A DNA stretch of 64,000 nt from Strigamia acuminata (Eukaryota > Arthropoda > Chilopoda > Geophilomorpha > Linotaeniidae): NCBI GenBank assembly GCA_949358305.1, contig OX442316.1, forward strand, positions 1,798,001-1,862,000. The letters run 5' to 3'. Under the pieces are notes generated by a model, which did not search any database, was not told the origin of the DNA, and worked only from the letters and a program-made list of their open reading frames with translations. The first letter of the stretch is position 1. Each line of letters begins with the position of its first letter. The translations under genes were made by a program, and so were the position numbers. Positions 22,171 through 34,119 of the stretch are shown one piece after another.

Positions 22171-22370
22171 NNNNNNNNNNNNNNNNNNNNNNNNNNNNNN
22201 NNNNNNNNNNNNNNNNNNNNNNNNNNNNNNNNNNNNNNNNNNNNNNNNNNNNNNNNNNNNNNNNNNNNNNNNNNNNNNNNNNNNNNNNNNNNNNNNNNNN
22301 NNNNNNNNNNNNNNNNNNNNNNNNNNNNNNNNNNNNNNNNNNNNNNNNNNNNNNNNNNNNNNNNNNNNNN
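22171..22370. other. Assembly gap of 200 N
   Basis: Exactly 200 N, which suggests a placeholder length. The right flank is already inside an acetylcholinesterase exon. The missing part should include the catalytic-serine motif (GESAG in the family). Confidence 1.
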
Positions 22371-22371
22371 G

Positions 22372-23174
22372 GCCACCCGCCACCTGGTGACGCGCGGAAT
22401 TATGCAAAGCGGCACGGTGAACGCCCCCTGGAGCTTCATGAGCGGCCAAACTGCCCTGGCGCGCTCCCTGGCGCTGGCCAACCTGCTCGGTTGCACGACC
22501 GCCGACAAACAACGGTCGACGATCGTCGCGTGCCTACTGGACATGCCCGCGACGACGCTGAGCAACGGCCAGTGGAGTTTGTACGTGTCCATCTTGACGT
22601 TCCCCTTCTGTCCGACGGTGGACGGCTACTTCTTGACCAAGAGTCCGCGGGAGATGCTGCGCGACGGCGATTTCAAGCGCGAGAGCATCCTGTTGGGCAG
22701 CAACTTGAACGAGGGCACGTATTTCATTCTGTACGATTTTGTGAATTACTTCGACAAGGACGGGCCGAGTTTGTTGAAACGCGAGGAGATGATGGACATC
22801 GTGGGTTCGATCTTTCGCAATTTCTCGCAGGTGGAGAAGGAGGCGGTGGGCTTCCAGTACACGGACTGGGAGTCGCCGAGCGATGGACGGATGAATAGGG
22901 ACTCGGTGGGCGATATGGTTGGGGATTATTTTTTCGTTTGTCCGATGAATTACTTCGCGCAGGCGTATGCTGCTCAAGGTGTGAACGTGTACTATTACTA
23001 CTTTACGCATCGCACCAGCGTGAGCCCGTGGGGGGCTTGGATGGGTGTCATGCATGGAGATGAGATCGAGTACGTGTTCGGGCGGCCGTTGAATCGCTCG
23101 TTGAATTTCACGCAAGCGGAGCGCGAATTGAGTCAGCGCATCATGAGTCATTTTGCCAATTTTGCAAAAACTGG
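22372..23174 (+). CDS. Ace: Acetylcholinesterase, central exon (5' end in gap)
   Basis: Continues the esterase fold in frame from the edge of the gap. It begins ATRHLVTRGIMQSGTVNAPW, the segment just after the catalytic serine in the family. It contains the second disulfide pair (LLGC and VACLL), the peripheral-site Trp (GQWSLY), the acyl-pocket region (ILTFPFCPTVDG), the catalytic Glu (NEGTYF), a Cys of the third disulfide (FVCPMN) and the catalytic His (GVMHGDEIEY). It ends AAA ACT GG/GTAAGT, phase 2, giving KTG-N across the next junction. Clearly more G+C-rich than its introns. Apart from the gap, the active site is complete. Confidence 0.95.
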
Positions 23175-23239
23175 GTAAGTTACTTTAACTTCTTTTGCTT
23201 TTGCTTTTTCTTTGGGTTTTGGAAAGTGGGGGTGAGTTG

Positions 23240-23860
23240 GATTTGGCGTTGACAAAATTCGTGATGGATTTGATGAAATTCGTGTTATACTCGACAAAGT
23301 TTGTTAGGAATTTCGCAAAATACATAACAAATTCGACAAAATACGAAAAAATTTGGTCGAGTTTTTATTCAAATTCAATCAAATTTGTTCTAAACTCGAC
23401 AAAATTCAATCAAATTTGCTCTGAACTCGATAAAATTCAATCAAATTTGCTCTAAACTCGACAAAATTCAATCAAATTTGCTCTAAACTCGACAAAATTC
23501 AATCAAATTTGCTCTAAACTCGACAAAATTCAACCAAATTTCCGACAAATTAAAAAAAATTCCAAACAAACCCGATAAATTCGGCAAAATTTCTCAAAAA
23601 TTCGACAAAATTTATGAATAAATCGCAAAAATTTAACGAATTTCACCAAACTCGACAAAACTTTGTAAATAATTTGGGACATTTCGAGAAGTTTTAAAAT
23701 TTCGACCAACAAGAGTCGTCGGAGTCCAACAAACTTTATCAAAATTTGACAGAAAATTGGCAACCTTCATCAAAATTCGCCGAAATTCAAAAAAACATTT
23801 CATACCACACATTTGACAAAAATTAATGAAATTTGACAAGACGTGGGGTTTATGTAAGCC
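23240..23860 (+). repeat. 31-bp tandem repeat and degenerate CGACAAAATT tract in an Ace intron
   Basis: About five clean copies of a 31-bp unit (AAATTCAATCAAATTTGCTC plus TAAACTCGACA) lie at about 23365-23545, inside a longer run of degenerate CGACAAAATT words. It starts about 65 bp after the exon. Confidence 0.88.
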
Positions 23861-24654
23861 ACAAGAGTCCGACACCAGACCTAAATACACTAGACTGCGA
23901 ACTGAGGGACTGTGGGTAAATAGCGTATACTTACAGGTAGTAGCAACACTAAATTCTTTTTCACTTCCTGTCAATGTTATGGCTTCCTGGAATCAGCAAA
24001 CAAACAAAATTTCCGAACGATGGTTAGCAAATACTACCTGGTTTTGAACTGTGACGTCACAATCCACATGTATTTATTTAAATATAACAAAGAAAAAAAA
24101 TGCAAAAAACTATAAAATGAGGGAAAAACGAGAGAAAAACGAAAAATAGGATTTAAAATGGTGGAGTAAGACCGCGAAACAGGAAGTTGGAGAACATACA
24201 AATAGAAATTTAATTAGTCATTGGCCCCAAATACAGGCCGGGCAGCCAAATTTCAACTCCAATTTTTAGTCCTTAACACATACAGTAAATACATTTACAA
24301 TATTGATGTTCCAAAACAAATTCCAAAAGAAAAACATTTATTACCATTATTACATTTATTACATGACTTAACTATTTAACGACACAATCATTAATTGCTC
24401 TTGGACTTTTAATGTAACACTTGAGCAAGGACTTAATTAGTGGAAAAATTCAATCATTGACACCACAGAATTTACGACTATTAGACATGTCGTTAAGCCC
24501 TCTTCTCACACACATAAATTCACATTCATTACACGCGCCATAGTTTTGCATTATTTAATATTTAAGAAGAAAAAAAATTTACGTCAAATATTAATTTTTT
24601 TATTATTTGTAAATTATTTCTACCATAGTTAAATGAACGCACAAAAATCAATAA

Positions 24655-25040
24655 TCAAAATAAAATGTTCCTGCAAGATTGCTCTTGGCAGTAAAAAAAA
24701 AGGATGTTGAAACACTGCCAGGAACATTGTTGTAGAAACATTGCCAAGGGAATTTTTACAGAAACATTGCCAAGGGAGGTGTTGTAGAAACATTGCCAAG
24801 GGGATTGTTGTAGAAGCATTGCCAAGGAGATTGTTTTAGAAAATGCTCTTGGCAATGTTTCTACAACAATGCTCTTGAAAAATGTTTCTACAACAATGCT
24901 CTTGAAAAATGTTTCTGCAACATGCTCTTGGAAAATGTTTCTACAACAATGCTCTTGGAAAGTGTTTCTACAACAATCACCATGGAAAATGTTTCTACAA
25001 CAATGCCGTTGGCAATGGTTCTACATCAATTCTCTTGGCA
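24655..25040. repeat. Head-to-head (palindromic) minisatellite
   Basis: Left half: units of about 27 bp on one strand (GTAGAAACATTGCCAAGGG). Right half: the same unit inverted (CTTGGCAATGTTTCTACAAC). The orientation flips near 24845, so the whole array can fold back on itself. Confidence 0.85.
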
Positions 25041-25861
25041 TTTAAAAAGCATGTTTATGTAAGAAGAATGTTGGCAGTTTCGGAAGCGGTAAATTCGATC
25101 GTTGCAATCGGATTTCTCGTTGCTAAAACCGAAAACAACCATTTAATTTAACTATGCCCTCAGAAACCACATAAACATGAATGACGACTTGTTTTTTTAA
25201 TGTTGTTTGGAGTTTTTATCGTTAAATCGAGCGAATTTTAAGCAAAAGCGTCGTAAAATCGACTATTTAAATAAATGCGACTCCCAACATTGAATCGATT
25301 ACGTCACTCGACGCCATTATTGCATTGTGAGACCGTTAAATTATATAATGTAGTCGATAAAATCAGAGCAATGAGATTAAATAGGACATAAAACATGGGT
25401 AAATTAAAGATGGCGGGTGGTGATTGGTTAAGCAAAATGCACTTTTTGTTGGTTTTCGGAAGGAAAGTCTCGATCATTGGACAAAGCGAATAAAAAAATG
25501 GGCTTTCAAGCTGCACTCATTTCCTGTTTAGTTTTGCTTTTCTCATTAATTTCCTTAGAAAATTGGTAAACATGGGAAATGCAAAGCTTAACGGCTTTGA
25601 AGGTTGTTTTTGAAATGGGAAATAAGGTTATACGATATGTTTGTGAGTATACGCATTGTCTATTTGATTGATGAGTGGAAAACATGGATTAAAGCATTAA
25701 TTTTCGTGTAAAAATGTAGTTTTAGATCTGGAGTGGTCATTTTCACTTGCATATTTTGTCTAAAAATTGATTTATGTGCTGATCATTGTGGTCTAGAAAT
25801 TTATTTTTTTGCCTAGAAACTCTATTTTTTTCAAATCATTTGCAGTTTTTTAATCTGAAAA

Positions 25862-25995
25862 ATAATTTTTTGGTCTAAAACATTTATTTTTGGTCTAAAA
25901 CATTTATTTTTGGTCTAAAATATTTATTTTTGGTCTAAAACAATTATTTTTGGTCTAAAACATTTATTTTTGGTTTAAAACATTTATTTTTATGC
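25862..25995 (+). repeat. 20-bp tandem repeat, about seven copies
   Basis: Unit TTATTTTTGGTCTAAAACAT, within a larger degenerate GGTCTAAAA region (from about 25700). Confidence 0.88.
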
Positions 25996-26229
25996 AGAAA
26001 AGTGTACTTTTTATATCTAATTTGCAGATGGTCTAAAAAAAAATCCATTTCTCAAAAAATCTTAACTTTTTGCAACTTATTTGCACGCAAGGGCCCCAAA
26101 CCGCCTCTGAAAGTTCATTCAAAATCAAAATCAAAATTAAGCATTTAAAAGATAAAATCACTCCCAAAAAAAAGAAAAAAATGAAACGGAACTTTTGTGG
26201 TGAAAAGAAAATGCATGTAAATTTGCAGC

Positions 26230-26571
26230 ACGAAGAGTTAGTTGGTTCTCTGCCGCTCGAGCGCATACGAAACGGCCATTGCGAATGAGGCAACGATTCG
26301 CCAAGCGTGCCCATTCCACCCTTTTATCGATAAGTTTAAGTTTAAGCACTTGACGAGGTGCAGATTATTTGCCGCACTATTGTTTCTATTGAATTGAGGT
26401 TGCGAGGAAATGAGGTTTTTATCCCCGCCAAATGCGCAGGCGCATTTCCTGGCGCCAGCCGCCATTCTTCGGCCATAATGCGCTCTTCTTTTAAGCCTTT
26501 TCATCGTTTCAGGGCCCCAATAAAATTCGGCTGTTGGGGGGACGGAAAAAGGGGAAAAAATGGAAGGTGAG
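26230..26571 (+). promoter_or_regulatory. Possible promoter and first exon inside the Ace intron
   Basis: A G+C-rich, CpG-containing island in A+T-rich intron, with TGCGCAGGCGCA (one base from the NRF-1 palindrome) and an ATG at 26561 followed at once by a donor-like GAAG/GTGAGA. It could be a start site for a nested gene or an alternative Ace promoter. No downstream exon found. Confidence 0.25.
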
Positions 26572-26879
26572 ATTCATTTCATTAGCATGATATTGCCCTT
26601 GTTATAAATTATGCAGCACTTTGTGCATGATTAGGTTCTAAGGGATATGGTTTTTGCTGCTGTATTGGGGGCTGTGCTATGCTGTGCTCTGCTCTGCTGT
26701 GCTGTGTGTGCGCGGCGAAATTTAATGAAATGCGCGGGAGAAGTGATGTGAATAGTACATGGGCAAAATCGATAATTAGTGGGAAGTGCATGGGTTGGAT
26801 TTTAGGCAGTTTTAGGATGGTTTTGCTGCTTTTGAGTGGGGGCAAGGAATAGTGAGTTTATATGGTACTTAAGTCGCAA

Positions 26880-27260
26880 TTTTTTTGAATAGAAATTGCA
26901 TTAGTTTGCATAGAATTTTGTATTTTTTTGCATTAAAATTTACATTTTTCTTTGAAATTTGCATTTTTTTGTTTTTTTTTTTGATTTTTTAGAATGAAAT
27001 TTGCATATTTTTAAATTTAAATTTTTCATTGGAATTTGCATTTTTAGGTTGGAATTTGAATTTTTTAAAATGAAATTTTGCATTTTTTATGGAAATTGGA
27101 ATTTTGCAATGTAATTTGGATTTTACAATTTGAATTAGAATTGTGCTATATGAATCACAATTGTTTGTCTTAAATTGCAATGGTTTACATGGAAATAAGT
27201 TTTTTTCATGAATTTTTTTTACATAAAAATTGCATTTTCAAATTTATTTGCCTAAAAAAT
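26880..27260 (+). repeat. Degenerate AAATTTGCATTTTT repeat tract
   Basis: Many imperfect copies of a 15-25-bp T-rich word containing GAATTTGCATTTTT. Low complexity, no coding content. Confidence 0.7.
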
Positions 27261-27682
27261 ACTTTTAGGCCTTAAAGGTGCATTTGTTTTGTTTAAATCA
27301 CCTAAAAACTCAACTTTAGGAAATAATTTGCACCACACAAAACCTACTGCTACAGACTAAATCCAGAAACATCCCAGCGAGCTGTAAGAGAAATGGATTA
27401 CTGCCCAGCTGCTCTGCTCAAAATAAACTATTTTCCTCAGCTAATCAAAAATAGAGTTTTTAAAAAAAATCCAGAAAAATTTCCTGAAAATCTGGAAATA
27501 TTTCAGAAACATTTGAAAAAATTTGTAAAAAAAATTCGAAAAAAATTTCATACAAATTTGAGAAAAATTTCATAAAATTTAATTTTTCCTTACCAAATTA
27601 AACAGTTTTTTATATTTTTTTTGCCGAATTTGAGAGATTCCTAAAATCTTTTTCTTTGCCGTAATATCATTTAAAATTTTTC

Positions 27683-28057
27683 TATACTCTGGCTCATCGT
27701 AAGAGGGGGACCAGTTCCTATTGGCCGAGCCTGTTTACTCCTTACTGTTGCCTTTATACTACCACCAGGAAATGTAGTTTTGTTGTGTTTTTAATTTGTT
27801 TGAATATTGTAGATGGTTGAAATGATGTGAATTGACTTTTATTTAATAATAAAATGTTTTAAAAAGTTTTAAAGCTGTTACTTTTTCAAAGTACATGTAT
27901 GTTCAGTTCGTTCAGTTTATTGGTTGAATTTTATGATTGATTGTTTTGTCTGGCAAGCACTCAACATGTATTTTGGCCTACTTTTATGTATACCTACACC
28001 AGTGAAATGGCTCGGCCAATAGGAACTGGTCCCCCTCTTACGATGAGCCAGAGTATA
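27683..28057. mobile_element. MITE with perfect 49-bp terminal inverted repeats
   Basis: 27683-27731 is the exact reverse complement of 28009-28057 (outer bases TATACTCTGGCTCATCGTAA). The outer TATA on both sides may be the target duplication, leaving CTCTGGC...GCCAGAG as the element. The 277-bp interior has no transposase. Confidence 0.88.
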
Positions 28058-29047
28058 TACATAACTTTCGTTTTTGACTCGGGGACCTCCTATCACTCAG
28101 GTCGTAGTTCAGATGTAGCATGCATTCGGGTACGCACGCTAACAAAAAATTAAGTAGCAGGTCATGGTACCGCTGCTACTGAAGCACGTACCACCTCGCA
28201 AGGAGTGACTAATGCATATTGTTAGGCGTACGGACCGTTTCGCTTATCGGCTGATCTGTATCGCTTACTGTATATTGGATTAATTAGTTGCTAAATTTTG
28301 ACAACAGAGGGCGTTGTTTGCGAACATAGTCATCAGGTCGATCAATTATTATTATGAACAAAAGTATTAAGGCAGGAAGGCAAGTTCCCTGCTCAGATTC
28401 AGGTGGTAATTGAAAAAATAAACGATACTATTTTGTAACCAATTTATTTTTCTATTCTAAAATATCCATTTGCAACATCTACTTAAAATCGTATATAAGT
28501 TAGAGTGCATAAAACATAATATAATTTGAGTTTAATCTGTGATTTACTATTTAAACATCCAAAAGCATAAAATAAATCAGCCCATTACTCCATCCGAAAT
28601 TCCAGACACAAATAGCCGTGAAAACACCCATTTCCATTCACTCTGAAAAGAGCAATAAACCAAACCATCATCACACCATCCAAAACACAGATAAGGCAGC
28701 TTCAAATGAATCTACAAACACAATTCACACAAAACTCCATGTCCCATTGAAAGCAAAATCTTAAATAACTTTGATCCGACCAAATGGAACCACTCGCAAC
28801 TCCCATGCAAATTAAAAGCGCTCCAACTAGAGTCAGATTGCACCATTCATCAGAATTATGCAGGCAAAACGGTAGCAAGTAATGCAGGGAAGCGAAGTGA
28901 TCAGCAGAGAAGCACTCCGCGTGATTGCACGTTGGCCGCAAATGATAACGTTCAATATTTCTTGTGCGTGACCCGATAATTTATCGCGGATTCGCTGGCA
29001 AATAATATCACGTTTGCTTTTTATCTATTTTCTTTGTGGCTTTATAG

Positions 29048-29232
29048 AAATCCATCGACTGCGGACGTCGCTTGGCCGCTCTACACCAGGTCGGACCCGA
29101 CGTACGTTCTTCTCGAGGGAAGTAAAAAAGAGAAGCGGAAGGGTCCTCGGACCAGATACTGTGCCTTTTGGAACGAATTCATGCCTGTGTTAGTCAAGAC
29201 GAGAAATCATAACACGACTTTGGTCACAATGG
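29048..29232 (+). CDS. Ace: Acetylcholinesterase, 3' exon of the catalytic domain
   Basis: The acceptor GTGGCTTTATAG joins the central exon in frame (KTG-N-PSTADVAWP). The product continues to RTRYCAFWNEFMPVL, the family's C-terminal Cys of the third disulfide and the CxFWN motif that ends the catalytic domain. A donor (ATG G/GTAAGA) at 29233 leaves phase 1. The final exon, which in Drosophila Ace encodes a GPI-anchor signal, was not found. Without splicing, the same frame runs on to a stop near 29427, adding a basic tail of about 65 residues with two cysteines. Confidence 0.9.
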
Positions 29233-29775
29233 GTAAGATTTTGGAACGGCAGAAAGAGAAGAGAAGAGATAGCGACTTGGAAATCGATAAATGTTTAAAG
29301 ACAAATTGCACTACTGGTCATGACCAGAAAGGGGTCAGAGGTCTTGCCATAGGGACCAAAAATGGATTGCAAAATGCACAGCGTGTTCATAAAGTTTTTA
29401 GACAATTTTCAATTTTTTTTACACGTTAACATTGGGTTAAGATTAATTTTTTTTTTCATGCTAGTTTCTTATTTTGGAGATCACTTAAGACATAAAAATA
29501 ATTAAAAAAAGGAAAAGTATTCAAAAATGGCTACTTCGTATGAAACAAAAATTCAGAAAGTTCTCTATAAGAATCTGAGGTGGGCCGATTCCCTGGTGGA
29601 GTGTTTGGCACTCTATTTTCTTACATTGTTAATTTGTGACGCTGTCCTTGCGCAGTGCCACCTGTGTATAAATAAACACTTATGCAAATATTCCTGTACG
29701 TGATACCTCGTGTCTGATTACATCCGACTGCATCCAACTACAATCAGTGCAATCCAAAGCAAGAAACACGACACC

Positions 29776-29877
29776 TGGCCTCCTAGTTCCCTAGACATGT
29801 CATCACCCCTGGACTTCTTTTTGTGGGGTTATACGAAAGATATTGTGTCCCATACAAAAGTAAAGGATTTTAAATGA
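29776..29877 (+). pseudogene. Fragment of a mariner/Tc1-type DDE transposase
   Basis: An in-frame 33-residue piece contains WPPSSLDMSSPLDFFLWGY, matching the last catalytic Asp region of mariner/Tc1 relatives (WPP-SPDL-P-DFFLWG in the family). Nothing upstream continues the domain, so this is debris of a once longer transposase. Confidence 0.7.
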
Positions 29878-29973
29878 TCTTAAGCAAAGAATAATTGACC
29901 CACTATTAAGGAGCACATGAACAGAAATTAAAAATTGGTTAGATTTGGGAACCATTCAGATATTTATTAACTA

Positions 29974-30337
29974 CCGCATATTTGCAAATAGCGCGGTATT
30001 AGAGGCCCGCGCGCTATTTAAGGCCCGTGGTTTATTCCAAATTGGAAAAAATTATAACTTTGCATCGGCCAATTTGCGACGAAAATCACCAAAACAGTGT
30101 GATAAATGGAACGTTTTGCATATGTTTCGGTAATTTCTACTGAAACATATGCAAAACGTTTCATTTATCATCCTTTTTCGGCACATTTCAAAAATTTTGT
30201 TACGTTTCGGAAACGTAACAATTGGCCCCGCTCGCTAAATAAGGTCTGCGCCTTATTTGTAAAAACCATTTTGAGCTCGCGTGTTAATTAAGGTCCGCGG
30301 GCTATTAAATGCCCGCGTAGTAATCGACAATATACGG
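29974..30337. mobile_element. CCGTA-type MITE family D with a 29-bp internal hairpin
   Basis: TA at 29972-29973 and 30338-30339 flank ends CCGCATATTTGC and (other strand) CCGTATATTGTC. Inside, 30100-30128 pairs with 30142-30170 over 29 bp with one mismatch around a 13-nt loop. The flanks of the hairpin carry G+C-rich GCCCGCG words. Confidence 0.75.
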
Positions 30338-30445
30338 TATTTGAATATTGCTGCGATCCGGGTTGATATCAGACTTATTACTAATTAATAAGCCTGAAAC
30401 CGCAGGTGAATGCTTTTCAAGACTTACAATCGGCGGCCAAAAACT

Positions 30446-31198
30446 TGTCTAGGGTTAAGTTTATTAAGTAGGAAAATAAAGACACAATTTATGATAAATA
30501 TCACACAAATTCTTTATTCGGTTTATTACAATATATTATGCTATTAATTATGAGAAATGACTAGTTAAAATATGAAATAATAAGAGAGCGACAAGTCGCG
30601 GAATAATGAGCGGGAAATAACAATGGAAGGGCTTGCAACGACTGTTGCAAGCTACAAAGCGCTAAAATGGCGCTTAAACAACACAATGTTGTTGAGCGAA
30701 GGCAAATGTCTTCGTTTTGCAAACTCACGAACGATGGTCGTAGACGATGGTTCTCGTGGGTTTCTTCTGTCCTCGTACGACGGCTCGGCGGCGGTGGTTC
30801 ACGGGGCAGGCGTCCGGCTCTCGTTCGATGGCGGTGGCTGACGTTCGCGCGACAGCGACGGCGATGGTTCACGATCGTCGGGAAACTTCTACTTCTCGTT
30901 ACGATTGCTGGAATTAGCTGCGGCTAATTCAAGCAGGATAGCTGGCTTTGTATGTTTTACAAAGCAAGCTGGTGAAACTTGGAATACACGGTCCACTATC
31001 AATACTTTTCAGGAGCGAACAAGCAGTGATGTTGTGGTGTGTGTATTTTTGTCAAGAGTCCCGATTTGAGCCAAGGCGCGAGCCCAGCACGCTTCAATAT
31101 TGCGCAGAAAACCTGCGCACTTAGCTCAAATGGGTGCAACTAGTGGTTATTACACCATATTGCACCATAACGGCTAATAACCGTTTTCACCCCGGACA
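30446..31198 (-). mobile_element. Possible solo LTR
   Basis: Read on the minus strand it begins TGTCCGGGGTGAAAACGG, passes through a G+C-rich promoter-like part, then an AATAAA near 30515 and ends near ...TAGACA. No flanking duplication is visible and no second copy is in the window, so both identity and edges are tentative. A 104-codon Arg/Pro-rich minus frame (30561-30872) is probably incidental. Confidence 0.3.
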
Positions 31199-31539
31199 AC
31201 CTGGGGTGATATGTGCCTAGAGAGGATTTCTCCCCTCGGTCACATGATCTGACTTGGCGTGTGCCACAGTCAAATTAATTAGAAGACAATTAATTTTATC
31301 TTCTAAGTTGGTGAAATACATTGAGATCACCACAATATAAAACTTTAGTATATACTTTATGTTATGTACAAGTTTCAAAAGTATTTGATATTTTTTTTGG
31401 AAATTTAATAAATTCTTCAAATTGTCTAGAGGCTTTGTGAACACCCTGCACATTGCAATACATCGCGTTATAATTTCAGTGCTTTTTTGAACCATGTGGA
31501 TCTTTCGTTGGACACATTACCGATAAAAATGTTTTACAT

Positions 31540-31975
31540 TTAAAATTGGTTCACACTTGTGTTCACACTAGACGTAACGCAAGAAAAAATTAGTCAAACG
31601 CAACGCAGAGTCTGTTCACACTGTAGAGCACGTGTGAACAGAGCTGAAACAATTGATGTTGCATCTGGCCAATCAGATGGTTTCAATGAAACCTGGAATT
31701 GGATCTAGTTCTAGAACTAGTTCCATAATCCAAGAATGGCGGCCTGTTTGCATGTGACAAAGTCTTGCCAACCAGACGTGAATCGACGAGAGTTGGAGTC
31801 GATGGTGATTGGTTGGCTGCAAGACCTTTTCTTGCGTTGCGTCACTTACTTTTCAACTTCGAGTTGAAGCAGAAATTGGTGTCAACGTCAAGAATTTTTT
31901 GACGCAAGGCAGCTTGCGTTGCGTCAGTTTTCTTGCCTTGCGTCTAGTGTGAACACAAGTGTGAACCTAGCTTAA
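31540..31975. mobile_element. piggyBac-like MITE (TTAA target)
   Basis: TTAA at 31540-31543 and 31972-31975 flanks inverted ends that share GGTTCACACTTGTGTTCACA plus CTAGACG after four variable bases. Subterminal CGCAACGCA words are also inverted. No coding content. TTAA targets are the hallmark of piggyBac, but the ends themselves do not identify the family. Confidence 0.65.
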
Positions 31976-33604
31976 GTGTATTTTTTTTATTGTAAATTTT
32001 TTTTTTAGTATTTTTTATTGTAAATTGGAAACAAATCATCAAATAGGGTGAGTGGGCTTGTTTTTAAAAACGATAAGAAACCGAAAATCGCCAATTAAAT
32101 GCAAGTGCAGTGCCACTTTCGATAAATCTAACCTCACACCTAACCACGACTTGGGATAGTTTTTTTGAAAATGTGCGCTAAAGCAAGGAGGAGAAATTTA
32201 ATCTTCATAGCTGGGTAGAGACAAAATTTAGCAGTGTTGTGGAACCGTTGAAGTCTAGTGTTTCATCGACCAACAGTAAGGGGATTCCCTTACTTAATTT
32301 GTCTTTAAACCAAGTTTGTATTATCGGCAAAGAAGTTTTAAGCTCACATGTTTATTTTTCCACCTACTTCTATATTTATTGAAAACCACGTGTATACATG
32401 ACATTGCTTTTGTAGAAAACATGACATCGTATATGAGTAACTGAAATCTTTTCATCAATCACCCATAATGCATTCTGGTTACTGGTTATTTGGAGAAAAT
32501 AAAATGGCTATATCGACCTATCACGATAACAGAGCTTCTATTTCTTGTCGTGTAGGAATAAAAAAAATTCCTGGATACGGAAAGGTTGTTACTGTTTATG
32601 CGAAAATGCCATACCCACACGCTAAGAAATTATAAATTAAAAATACTCCGAGGGCGTGAAATAAATTTTTGTTCGCTAATAGTGACAAGACCAACTAAAT
32701 CTGTCATCTTTTGTTCTCTGTGATGTTCTACTCCCACATCATCCACACTTTTTTCTATTTCTGGCCTGAAATGATTCACCTCACTCAGAGGTGCAGACTA
32801 GGCTTAAGAAGGGGAATATATCTTTTAGTTTTTCTTTGAAATGGTATTAGAGGGATTTTAAGTTCCAAAGCTCCTTTGTACATTAAGCTTAGCAATGGAC
32901 TTAAGACTGTAAAGTAATTTTTTTCTTCAGTCAGAGTCAGCTGCTTTAAAATTAAAGTTAAAACTGCACTGGAATTACATGCACTCTGTATGCAAAATGT
33001 GTCAACTTGGTTCGGATAATAGATATAGATGGATAGAACATTAGATATGACATTGATAAATTAATTCCTTAAACCATGTGTTGCATTTTCAGACTAGTAA
33101 TGATTAATAACAAAGAGACAACAGCTAATGTGCTCATTTTTGAACTACAATTGAAATTTTTGGAAATAGAAAATGAATAACTCTTGTTTAACCTTCCGCG
33201 AATGGCAAGTAAAAATCAATGTGGATACCTGTGTCTATAATAACATTTTTGTAGAATTTCCCTAGAAATCTCAGCCAGATGTTAAGGATAATAATTCAAC
33301 TGGCACTTGCTCAGTCTACATATTTAAGCTACAATTTGTACTCTACCTGGTGTTTGCAGATAGTATTATGCCCCATATACAGTAGAAGTGCTTCTGGGAA
33401 GTGCAGACAAGTTTAACTTAGCATTAAGCAGGAAATTGTCAGGGAGAGGGAAATGCAGAATCAATGATTTAATATTCAGTAAATATCCGGTCGTTGGAGA
33501 ATTCCATCTCATTTCCGACGGTGATTGAAAATAATGGCTAGATTTTTAGAATCAATTTTGACAAGTTAGTCCTGTCTGAATAAACAGTTTTGGTCACTTT
33601 AAAT
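31976..33604. other. Intergenic, nothing recognised
   Basis: A+T-rich with no supported gene, RNA or repeat structure. Confidence 0.55.
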
Positions 33605-33605
33605 A

Positions 33606-33925
33606 CCGTATTTCTCCACTTTAAGCGGCATGCCAATGTAGTGCAAGTTTGACCAGACTGCCAGTGAACCCTGTTTTTACGGCATTTGTCGACATATGAG
33701 TTTTGCAGTGAGTAAGATGAAAATATGCCAAGGAACTTTATCACCTTGTGTGGACTAGTAGTCACATGTTTTAACCCTAGGCTCCACTGTTAGTAGTATG
33801 ATGCATCACGTATGTAGTGTAGTGTAGGAAATTAGTACTAACATGTTATAATTAATTAAATACTTAAATACTTAAATTCAGTGGCATTCGTAAGTGGAAT
33901 TTCCAAAAGTTGTGTGGTGTGTTAG
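33606..33925 (+). mobile_element. CCGTA-type MITE family C, copy 1 (broken)
   Basis: Left end TA/CCGTATTTCTCCACTTTAAG matches the right end of the copy at 37455-37754 read on the other strand, and GGAATTTCCAAAAGTTG near 33896 matches GAAATTTCCAAAAGTTG at 37691. The right terminus is missing and the middle is diverged. Confidence 0.55.
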
Positions 33926-34119
33926 GAAATTACATTGTATTGTTAGCAATAAAATGTACAAGGCATCATGCGGATGCAAGATGTCAAGGCATCATGCCGG
34001 AGCATCATGCTTAGACATCATGCAGCTTCCATATTTTCCCCTAGCAACGGTTGGCCAGGTATTGAACAATAAAGGATTTTCACTTCTGTTAGTGAAGTGG
34101 AAGAGGGAGGAGCTTTAGT

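Noticed and set aside
22161-22898. Frames running through the N gap and on both strands of the central Ace exon
   Set aside because: They include undetermined residues and overlap the well-supported acetylcholinesterase exon in other frames.
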